In this document: in pieces, positions 8,755-15,863 of the stretch
How the letters are laid out: each line of letters opens with the position of its first letter
How positions within the stretch are numbered: the stretch's first letter is position 1
DNA from: Kiritimatiellia bacterium
GTDB lineage: Bacteria > Verrucomicrobiota > Kiritimatiellia > JAFGHX01
DNA: 64,000 nucleotides
Assembly: GCA_016929905.1 (NCBI GenBank)
Contig: JAFGHX010000234.1
Span: 22,811 to 86,810, forward strand
Direction of reading: 5' to 3'
Made by a program: the position numbers and the translations under genes
The notes under the pieces: model-generated
What the model saw: the letters and a program-made list of their open reading frames with translations, nothing else
What the model was told of the DNA's origin: nothing
Database searches by the model: none

Positions 8755-9948
8755 CTACGCCTGGTGATGCCGCATGGGGAAGTTCATGCGGAAATCGTGT
8801 TCGTGCTCGGTTCGTGTCTTCTTGCCCGACGCGGTCTTGACGATCAGGTCCCTTAACCGCGCCCCAAACCGCGGAGCCGCACCCGGGATCGTCGCCAGGG
8901 GACCGGCGTCAAAATCAATGCGATTGGATCGCGCCCTGAAATATGCCGTGCCGCCGGTGACTTTAACGACGGGGAGCAGGGGCGCAACGCTGTCGGCGCC
9001 GACCATGACCGGCATGCCGTTGGCGGGGCCGGCCCCGCAACAGTTCACCATGAGATGGGCGCCGGCGCCGAGCAGGCCGGTCATGACGAAATCCGTCATC
9101 GCGGGCCCGTCCATGACGACCAGCCCCGAGCGAGCCGGCACGGCGCCGTAGTCGAGGACGGCCTGGATCCGGCCGGTTCCCGCCTTGGCGACGGAGACTC
9201 TGGATTTCGCGCGCAACGATTGCAGGCCGCCCTGAACGTTGAACGGGCACATTTCGTGTTCGTCCAGGGATTCGCCGGCGCTCAGAAGCCGGCGCCGGTG
9301 CTCTGCGATGACGGCCTTGAGTTTCCGTTTCACGGCGGCGGATCGGGCGCGGCGGAAGAAGGTGTCGGTCAGCCCGATCATCTCGGGACATTCGCTCAGC
9401 AGCACGGTGGCGCCGGCCTGGACCAGCAGATCCATGGCCGCGCCGCACGCGGCGTGCGATGTGAGCGGGGACATGACGTCCGTTCCGGCGCAGTTGAGCC
9501 CGACGCGAAGAGACTCGAGTCCGGCCTCGACACGCTTTGCCTTCTTGGCCCGTTCCGCCAGCCGCCGCACGAGGGCTCGGCCCCGGGCCGATATATCGCC
9601 TGCCGCCCCGCCGTTCGGTGGGCCCACGAGGTGTGCCGCATAGCCGTCGGCCTGTGCCTTGTTCACCACGGCGCGCGGGTCATAGTCCTCGTCGCCGGAG
9701 GCGACAAGGACGGCGGCGTAGACGTTGGGATGCCGGAGCACATTCGACAGAACGCGGCGGAACACGGCCCGGTCCGGGCCCACGTTGCCCATGCCGTGCT
9801 TGTGCGTCAACGCGACGCAGCCGCGTATGCCGGCGGCGATCTGTGTCGTCCACGGACTGCACGACAGCTCGCCGGACACGACCACCACGTAATTGCGGAT
9901 GCCCGGCGGGCCGTGCCGGCGTTTATAGCCTATGAATGTATCGTTCAT
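8755..9948 (-). CDS. UxaA-family (altronate dehydratase-like) protein without SAF domain
   Basis: About 397 residues from the ATG at 9948 (MNDTFIGYKR); an in-frame GTG at 9969 is an alternative and neither has a strong ribosome-binding site. It matches the large domain of UxaA/GarD sugar-acid dehydratases: GIRNY near the N-terminus, VRHPN-like LRHPN, GLNCAGTD, LSECPEM, and IDFDAGPL near the C-terminus. The N-terminal SAF domain found in full-length altronate dehydratase is absent, and no separate SAF gene is seen nearby. Compared with E. coli UxaA as recalled, the cysteines of the TYGC and GLGCE motifs are replaced (HKHGM, ASGDE), so the metal site may differ. In context it may dehydrate a 6-deoxysugar acid such as fuconate; this is inference. 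Confidence 0.75.
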   Translation of the reverse strand: MNDTFIGYKRRHGPPGIRNYVVVVSGELSCSPWTTQIAAGIRGCVALTHKHGMGNVGPDRAVFRRVLSNVLRHPNVYAAVLVASGDEDYDPRAVVNKAQADGYAAHLVGPPNGGAAGDISARGRALVRRLAERAKKAKRVEAGLESLRVGLNCAGTDVMSPLTSHAACGAAMDLLVQAGATVLLSECPEMIGLTDTFFRRARSAAVKRKLKAVIAEHRRRLLSAGESLDEHEMCPFNVQGGLQSLRAKSRVSVAKAGTGRIQAVLDYGAVPARSGLVVMDGPAMTDFVMTGLLGAGAHLMVNCCGAGPANGMPVMVGADSVAPLLPVVKVTGGTAYFRARSNRIDFDAGPLATIPGAAPRFGARLRDLIVKTASGKKTRTEHEHDFRMNFPMRHHQA

Positions 9949-9958
9949 CGACAAATCC

Positions 9959-10020
9959 CGGGGTTCCACCCCGCCGGGGGTTTTAGCCCCGGCTACCCAT
10001 ATTCAGCCCCTCCGGGGCTG
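9959..10020. repeat. Three adjacent GC-rich hairpins between operon genes
   Basis: Three near-perfect stems follow each other: CGGGGTTCCACCCCG (9959-9973), CCGGGGG-TTTTAG-CCCCGG (9974-9992) and CAGCCCCTCCGGGGCTG (10004-10020). They fill the 131-base gap inside the fucosidase operon. No T-tract follows on the minus strand, so they are not classical terminators; they could stabilise or process the transcript, or be an interspersed repeat. Confidence 0.55.
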
Positions 10021-10079
10021 TGGCCCAGGGGCTTTCGTTCATCAACATTCCCCGATCGGCCCCGCCGGCGACCGGCGCG

Positions 10080-10847
10080 TTAGTCTCTGATTGCCTCCAT
10101 CAGCCGCTGCAGCGCGTCCTTGAACAGGACCACGTCCACAGCGCACGAGACGATCTGTATTCCGAGTTGGACGCATTGCCGAATCGCCGCGGGCTCCGAG
10201 ACGGCCGTCGCGGAGATCTTGCCGGCCTCCCGTACCGTACCGGCAAATGCGTCGAGTGCCTGCTTGATGGCCGGCTCTTCGAACCGGCCCGGCATGCCGA
10301 GGTCTTGACTCAGGTCGCCCAGCCCCAGGAAGAGCGCGTCGATGCCGTCGAGACCGGCGATCGCCGGCAGATTGTCCAGGCCCGTTCGGGATTCGATCTG
10401 CACCATCAGCATGGTCTGGTCGTTCGTCCGCTGCATGGTTTCGCTGGTGAGCTTCTCGAGTCCCTGTGCGGCGGACCGTGAGGACGAGGAGTACCCGCGC
10501 CGGCCGAGCGGATAGTATTTGGCTGCCTGCACGGCGCGTTCGGCCTCGGCCGCCGTATCGACGTGCGGCACGTTCACGATATCGGCGCCGAGGTCCAGCA
10601 CCTGTCCGATCTGCCTGCTGTTGTTCTCCCGCACCCGCACCAACGGCACGCCGCCACGGTGTTTCAGGGCCAGGATAAGCGTGTCGACCTGTTGCGCGGT
10701 CAGCGTGGAATGCTCCATGTCGATCCAGGCGAAATCGAAGCCGGTCAGCCCCACGAGTTCCGCGAGCGCCGGCTCCGCGTTGCGCAACACCACGCCGAAG
10801 GCCGGCCTCCTCTCGGCTATCTTTCTCTTCAGATCTTCCATGCTCAT
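10080..10847 (-). CDS. HpcH/HpaI family class II aldolase
   Basis: A protein of 255 residues starting MSMEDLKRK, with AGGAG at the right distance; that site lies in the last codons of the upstream fucosidase gene, suggesting coupling. The family cleaves 2-keto-3-deoxy acids to pyruvate plus an aldehyde using a divalent metal. Seen here: IDMEHS with E45-H46, the phosphate/substrate-loop region GRRGYS, VQIES with metal ligand E152, and GLGDLS with D178. In an operon headed by a fucosidase, a natural substrate would be 2-keto-3-deoxy-L-fuconate (giving pyruvate and lactaldehyde), but related family members act on rhamnonate and other acids. Cytoplasmic. Confidence 0.88.
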   Translation of the reverse strand: MSMEDLKRKIAERRPAFGVVLRNAEPALAELVGLTGFDFAWIDMEHSTLTAQQVDTLILALKHRGGVPLVRVRENNSRQIGQVLDLGADIVNVPHVDTAAEAERAVQAAKYYPLGRRGYSSSSRSAAQGLEKLTSETMQRTNDQTMLMVQIESRTGLDNLPAIAGLDGIDALFLGLGDLSQDLGMPGRFEEPAIKQALDAFAGTVREAGKISATAVSEPAAIRQCVQLGIQIVSCAVDVVLFKDALQRLMEAIRD

Positions 10848-10852
10848 GTCCG

Positions 10853-12121
10853 TCACTCCTGAATATCGGATGGGCACGGGTCATAGCGCCAATGCGGGAC
10901 GCGCGGGTTGCGATGGCCGCCGCAACGGTAGATCATGGGCGTGTCGTTCGTCTTCAGGCGCAGCACGACCGGCATGGTTGTGTCGGCCGATTCGGGCAAG
11001 CCCGAGATGCGCAGGACGCCGTCTTCAAGCGTGAACGCGCACGATTCGCCGCCGAGCACGCGGACGTCCGTCACCTCGCATTCGACGCCGCTGACGACGA
11101 ACTCGGCGCCCGGCCAATTCGTCATGTGCACATAGATGTTGTTTCCGCGCGCCGTGAATTTGCCCGAGTGGGTCCAGTCCGCGCGATGGGCGCCGCGCCG
11201 GTTGTAGTCGAAGTCGAACCGGTCGCTGTCATAGATCGCCTCGCCGTTGATCCTCAGCCACGCGCCGACGCGGTCGAGAATCTCGCCGGCGGCGTCCGGA
11301 ATGGAGCCGTCTCCCTTCGGCCCGACGTTGAGCAGCAGGTTGCCCGCGCCGGCGGCCGCCTGGCGCAGCATGCCGGCGATCTGCTTCGGCGATTTCCAGT
11401 TCTCGTCGCCCTTGTGGAAGCCCCAACTGTCGTTGAGCGTCATGCAGGCTTCCCACATGCCGGCCGAAGCCGTCAGATGCCGTTCCGGGGTGGCGAAGTC
11501 GCCGGGGATCCCGCACCGGCCGTTGACCAGAATGCCGGGCTGCAGCTCGCGTACCATGGCGTTGAGCTTCTTGGCCCGCCAGCCTTTGGCGTCGAACGGC
11601 CACCAGCCGTCATACCACATGACGTCGATCTTGCCGTACCGGGTCATGATCTCGCGGATCTGGCCGTGAACGAACGCGATGAACGGCTCGTAGCCGTCGT
11701 CCGGGTTCTCCAAAGCATCGACGGCGTTCGGCGATGTGCTCCAGTCGTTCAGGCTATGATACAGCGCAATCTTCATGCCGTGCTTGCGGCAGGCCTCCAC
11801 GACTTCGGCGACCAGGTCCCGCCCGCAGGCGGTCTTCGCGCTGTTGAAGTCGGTCACGCTCGAGTCGTAGAGGCAGAATCCGTCGTGGTGTTTGCAGGTG
11901 AACGTCACGTATCGCATGCCCCAGTCCTTGCGGGCGCGGCCGATCAGTGCCTCGGCGTCGAACTGCTCGGCGGTGAAGCGGTCCGCGAGTTTCGCGTACG
12001 CGTCGACGGGGATCTGCTCCCGGTTCATGACCCACTCGCCGCGCCCCAGCAGGGAGTACAGGCCGTAGTGGATGAACAAGCCGTAGCGTGCGTTTTCGAA
12101 CCAGCCTGAATCGTCTGTCAT
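10853..12121 (-). CDS. Alpha-L-fucosidase, glycoside hydrolase family 29
   Basis: A protein of 422 residues covering the GH29 catalytic barrel and a C-terminal beta domain. Family marks: FIHYGLYS near residue 16, KHHDGFCLYDS (77-87), YHSLNDW (121-127), and the nucleophile Asp171 in MWYDGWW. GNLLLNVGPKGDGSI is the usual GH29 C-terminal barrel signature. There is no signal peptide, so it acts inside the cell on imported fucosylated oligosaccharides. It is the first gene of the five-gene minus-strand operon and overlaps the ribosome-binding site of the aldolase gene. Upstream lies a 290-base leader with the palindromic operator motif at 12323-12335. Confidence 0.93.
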   Translation of the reverse strand: MTDDSGWFENARYGLFIHYGLYSLLGRGEWVMNREQIPVDAYAKLADRFTAEQFDAEALIGRARKDWGMRYVTFTCKHHDGFCLYDSSVTDFNSAKTACGRDLVAEVVEACRKHGMKIALYHSLNDWSTSPNAVDALENPDDGYEPFIAFVHGQIREIMTRYGKIDVMWYDGWWPFDAKGWRAKKLNAMVRELQPGILVNGRCGIPGDFATPERHLTASAGMWEACMTLNDSWGFHKGDENWKSPKQIAGMLRQAAAGAGNLLLNVGPKGDGSIPDAAGEILDRVGAWLRINGEAIYDSDRFDFDYNRRGAHRADWTHSGKFTARGNNIYVHMTNWPGAEFVVSGVECEVTDVRVLGGESCAFTLEDGVLRISGLPESADTTMPVVLRLKTNDTPMIYRCGGHRNPRVPHWRYDPCPSDIQE

Positions 12122-12309
12122 TATGGACCTCCTGAATGCGTTACACGCCCTTTCGACTCGCGCCCGGGACAGCCTCCCGTCGAACCGCCGGGCATGGAAT
12201 ACGTCCCTGTCACAGGCCGATGTCGTGCCGGCCTTGTCCGGCCACAGCGCTTCCTCGCGTTCGCGCGTCGGCGCAATTGTTGCCTTTCGGGGTTGATGCC
12301 CCGCCCCGA

Positions 12310-12345
12310 CATCTCTAAAATATAGATGATTTCCATGAATGGATG
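12310..12345 (-). promoter_or_regulatory. Palindromic operator upstream of the fucosidase operon
   Basis: On the minus strand the sequence reads CATTCATGGAAATCATCTATATTTTAG. The core TGGAAATCATCTA (12335-12323) is a slightly degenerate copy of the TGGA-N5-TCCA palindrome, with the same flanks (ATTCA before, TATATT after) as the copies at 5541 and 49000. It lies between the divergent fucosidase operon and the ChbG-type gene and could serve both. Confidence 0.5.
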
Positions 12346-12411
12346 CAGGGGGAATTCGCGGGGCAGGTCGGGCCCCGGCGGATGGACGCGGCTGTTGTTT
12401 TGGGGGGTCCG

Positions 12412-13185
12412 ATGAGGACGGTTCGTTTTTTGATACGCGTGGACGACATGGGCGTGACGCACGATGCCAACGAGGCCATCGTTCGGTGTCACGAAGCGGG
12501 GCTGGTGACGTCGGCGGGCGTCATGCCGACGGGCCACTTTTTCGAGGAAGCGGCGCGGTTGTGCCGGGCGCATCCGTCGCTGGCGGCCGGGGTGCATCTG
12601 GCGTTGCTGGGCGGGCGCGAGCGTCCCGTGCTTGCGCCGGACGACGTGCCGACTCTCGTGCGCGAGGACGGGTTCTTGTATGACACGGTTGACGATCTGG
12701 AGGCCGCCGGTCCGAGCGTGGCGGAGATGGAGCGTGAGCTTCGCGCGCAGGTCGCAAAGGTCCTCGACGCGGGGCTTCGGTGCGTCTATCTGGACTGGCA
12801 TCGTAAGATCCCGGCGGCGGCCGAAGCCATCGTTGGCGCGTTGTGCGAGGAGCACCGTCTTCTGAACGCGACACGGGTGCAGGGGATGTCCCGGCTGGTT
12901 CTGTTTCCGGAGAAGTGGCCGTCCCAACGCCTGGCGGACGGGCGAACGATGTTCTGCCAGGGGCCGGGCCTGACCGAGAAAGAGGAGCGGGCGGTATTGA
13001 AGCAGATCCGGGAACTGCCGGACGGCGGCTGGTGGTGTGCGTGCCATCCGAAGCTGACGAGGCAGGGCGGGGACGTGACCAGGCTGCTCTGTTCCTCGCG
13101 GTTCAAGGGCGCGATGGCCGAGCGCGGGATTGAGATGGTGAGTCACCTCGACCTGTGGAAGGCGCGGTTCCCCGAACGCCACTAG
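12412..13185 (+). CDS. ChbG/HpnK (YdjC-like) family deacetylase
   Basis: A protein of 257 residues, starting MRTVRFLIRVDDMG with a GGGGGG ribosome-binding site. The family removes N-acetyl groups from diacetylchitobiose and related sugars using a metal held by an Asp and two His residues. Seen here: the D-D pair at residues 11-12, GVHLAL with H62, and YLDWHRK with H130. The C-terminal WWCACHPK is also typical. No signal peptide, hence cytoplasmic. It diverges from the fucosidase operon and points toward the 3' end of the DUF4838 run, so it is likely a single-gene unit. Substrate is not determinable from sequence. Confidence 0.85.
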   Translation: MRTVRFLIRVDDMGVTHDANEAIVRCHEAGLVTSAGVMPTGHFFEEAARLCRAHPSLAAGVHLALLGGRERPVLAPDDVPTLVREDGFLYDTVDDLEAAGPSVAEMERELRAQVAKVLDAGLRCVYLDWHRKIPAAAEAIVGALCEEHRLLNATRVQGMSRLVLFPEKWPSQRLADGRTMFCQGPGLTEKEERAVLKQIRELPDGGWWCACHPKLTRQGGDVTRLLCSSRFKGAMAERGIEMVSHLDLWKARFPERH

Positions 13186-13296
13186 CGCATGCCCGGCGGC
13201 GCGGCTTTTCACAGCTCCTCCTGTTCCGCGCTGGCGCACGAATCGGCCCCGCACCGGGCGCGACGCGATGCCGTCCGCGCGCATGATGTTCGGCTC

Positions 13297-15810
13297 CTAC
13301 CGCATCCAGAGGCTGGCCCAGCGGTTCTGCGTTCGGAAGGGGCCGCCATCGGTTGGCGCGATGGCCCAGCTCTGCGCGCGGCCGTCCCGCCATCGGCTGC
13401 GGCCCACCTGGACGCCCCACGGATAGGTCTTGGTGGGGCCGACCTCGCCGAAGTCGTCGGTCGGGACTTGGATTTCGACCGTCCATCGATCGGCGTATCG
13501 CTTCACCGCCGTTTGCACGCTCGGGTTCCAGAGGATCGGCAGGGTGTCGCGATCGACAATGGCGAAGTCTTTGCACTCGGTCCAGACGGCGTTGTTCGGA
13601 TTCACCACGATCTTGAAGTACGAGCGCTGGGGCGTATCGATGTAGATTTCGACCACGTCGTCCCGGAAGATCGCGGCGGCGTCATCGGTTCGCGTGTCGG
13701 CCTTCAGCCCGGCCATGTCGTTTTCGTAACAGACGACGCCGATCCGCAGGGCGGACCGGCTTTTCGGCAGGGAGAACGCCACGCGGGTCTGGTTTTCGCC
13801 GGGCTTCTCGCCGGTACGCAAGCCGCGCATCGTGGTCCAGCCGTAGCGGCTGTAGTCGTCCACCTCGCCGTCCACCTCCGCGTTCGCCGGGGTCGGATAG
13901 GCGCGAATCCACGGCCCCGAACGCTGGAGGTTCGGGAACAGTTTCTTGAGCGACTGCATTTCGGTTTCGATCAGCGCGACGCGCTGCCCGTACACCGTGC
14001 CGTCGCCGGCCTTGGCGCGGGCGCGCGTCAGGATCTCGAAGTAGCGGTCCACGTCGGCCGCCTTCAGGAAACCCGAGGTCGGGGTGATGCTCCGCGACTC
14101 CGGCCGGGACCAGACGGCCTCGGCGAACTCGTAGAACTCGCGCATCTCCGACTCGGCGGGGCCGAAGAACAGCCGGTAGTACTCGTCGAGCATGGCGGCG
14201 CGATCGGCGTTCTCGTCCCAGAACAGACGGTTCTGCCAGTAGACCATGAGGTGGACGAGTCCCGGCACGCCGAGCCGGTCGTGCTCGCCCAGCGGGCGGG
14301 CGTCGGCCAGGGACGCGGGCTGAATCTCGATGAACTTGCCGGCCACATAGGGCTTGATCGCCTTCGTCTGCTCTTGCAGGGCCCGCGTGAAGACGACCGG
14401 ATAGCGGGGATAGCTCGGGTTGCGATAGTAGAGCCAATGGTCCCAGCTCGGACTCCGCGTCCATCGGGTGGCGCCCGTGGCCGCCATCCATTGGCGGACG
14501 CGGGCGAGCCGTCCCTCGCGATGGCGTTCGAGCACCCAGGACGAGGAGGGCAAGATGCCCATGCGCCGCAACAGGTTCGGGGGCGTCTCGCTGACGTTGG
14601 TGGGGATTTCGCCGGCGCCCTGGCCCGAGAAGTAGATGAGGTACTTGTCCGGATGCGACCGCGCCAGCGCCTTGCAGAGATGCACGTGGAAGTCCCAGAC
14701 GTAGTTGGACGCCTTTTGCTCGACCGAATCGTCGGCTTTCCCGTACCGGGGCAGGTCGCGCGCGTCCATCCGCACGCCGCCGTCCGGCGCCCCGACGGAC
14801 ATGGCCCACAGCTCGGGCTGCGATTCGAACACCTTGTTCATGTAGATAACGGCCGCCTCGCGAAACCCGGGGTCGGTGTACCGCGGCATCCCGCGGCCGG
14901 GCGGATAGCCGCGATAGGGCTTGCCGTCCTTGTCGCAGGCCAGGTACTCGGGGTGGAGCTGCTGCTGTTCGTACGAGCTGTAGATGGCGTACGTCGTATG
15001 GTTCAGCAGGATGCTGCGGTAGTTGCCCGCCTTCAGCCGCTTCAGCCAGGCGATGCCGTCCCCGTCGCGGCCGCGCGCGCGGTAGTAGCACCATTCGCGG
15101 AAGTCGAACGCGGCCTCCCTCCTGAGGTGCTGCTCGGGAACCCGGATGGTCTTGCGCGCCGGGATGACCGTTCCGATTTCGTACGGCATGTACCAGCGCA
15201 CGCCCAGTTGTTCGAGCAGCTCCGCCACGGCGTACCAGGGGCCCGGGTCGTCGTTCACGTGCATCTGCAACGGCGCGTTGAAATCGCCCGGCGCGTTGTT
15301 CAAATGCTGCGTCGTGAACTTCCGGCCGCAGAAGTCCTGCCAGGCCTTCAAGCCGGGCGACGGGAAGTCCGCGGGCCGCGCCGGGGCGTCCCCGGTGATG
15401 ACGCTGCCTTTCAGGTACGCGGTGTCGGATGGCGTCTGCCCGTAGGGCGTCCGCCGCCAATGCTTGTTGGGCCCGTCGAGAATGATGTAGTTGGCCCGGG
15501 CGACGATCTCCAGACCGCTCGAGTTGAAGGCGGCGGGCACGAACCCGAGCGCCTTCGTGAACCGGCTTTGGCCGACGTAGACCTGATTCTTGGTCCCGGC
15601 CGACGGCGCGTTGACGAGCGGGAGGCGGGCGCCGGACATCCGCTCGATGTGCTCGCGCAGATCTTCGGCCGCCAGCTTGATCCCCTGCTCCGCGTTCTCG
15701 GCAATCACGATCTCCGACACGGGCCGGCCGTCCCGGACCAATTCGACGTCGGCACGGATCGCACCGCACACGAGCCCCCACGCCACCGCTGAGCACACTG
15801 TCCGATTCAT
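13297..15810 (-). CDS. Secreted DUF4838 protein with C-terminal CBM9-like domain (copy A)
   Basis: A protein of 837 residues from the ATG at 15810, with AAGGAGGTCGAG directly upstream and a signal peptide ending near residue 20 (GAIRA-DVEL). The N-terminal part (IAENAEQGIKLAAEDLREHIERMSG) resembles the small alpha/beta domain that precedes the barrel in GH67 and GH20 enzymes, and a DUF4838 core follows. The last 200 residues (DGEVDDYSRYGW, then VVEIYIDTPQ and WTVEIQVP) look like a family 9 carbohydrate-binding or DOMON-type sandwich. Unlike copies B-F it lacks the C-x-C-x2-C motif. It is the distal gene of the DUF4838 run, 53 bases after copy B. DUF4838 proteins usually accompany glycan-degrading enzymes; the reaction is unknown. 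Confidence 0.85.
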   Translation of the reverse strand: MNRTVCSAVAWGLVCGAIRADVELVRDGRPVSEIVIAENAEQGIKLAAEDLREHIERMSGARLPLVNAPSAGTKNQVYVGQSRFTKALGFVPAAFNSSGLEIVARANYIILDGPNKHWRRTPYGQTPSDTAYLKGSVITGDAPARPADFPSPGLKAWQDFCGRKFTTQHLNNAPGDFNAPLQMHVNDDPGPWYAVAELLEQLGVRWYMPYEIGTVIPARKTIRVPEQHLRREAAFDFREWCYYRARGRDGDGIAWLKRLKAGNYRSILLNHTTYAIYSSYEQQQLHPEYLACDKDGKPYRGYPPGRGMPRYTDPGFREAAVIYMNKVFESQPELWAMSVGAPDGGVRMDARDLPRYGKADDSVEQKASNYVWDFHVHLCKALARSHPDKYLIYFSGQGAGEIPTNVSETPPNLLRRMGILPSSSWVLERHREGRLARVRQWMAATGATRWTRSPSWDHWLYYRNPSYPRYPVVFTRALQEQTKAIKPYVAGKFIEIQPASLADARPLGEHDRLGVPGLVHLMVYWQNRLFWDENADRAAMLDEYYRLFFGPAESEMREFYEFAEAVWSRPESRSITPTSGFLKAADVDRYFEILTRARAKAGDGTVYGQRVALIETEMQSLKKLFPNLQRSGPWIRAYPTPANAEVDGEVDDYSRYGWTTMRGLRTGEKPGENQTRVAFSLPKSRSALRIGVVCYENDMAGLKADTRTDDAAAIFRDDVVEIYIDTPQRSYFKIVVNPNNAVWTECKDFAIVDRDTLPILWNPSVQTAVKRYADRWTVEIQVPTDDFGEVGPTKTYPWGVQVGRSRWRDGRAQSWAIAPTDGGPFRTQNRWASLWMR

Positions 15811-15863
15811 CTCGACCTCCTTGTTTTCGCAGCCGCTTTGCCGGCTGCCGGTCCCGCCCGCGC

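Noticed and set aside
12121..13284. A 387-codon minus-strand frame over the ChbG-type gene
   Set aside because: Low-complexity Arg/Pro-rich translation; the plus-strand frame has the deacetylase metal-binding residues.
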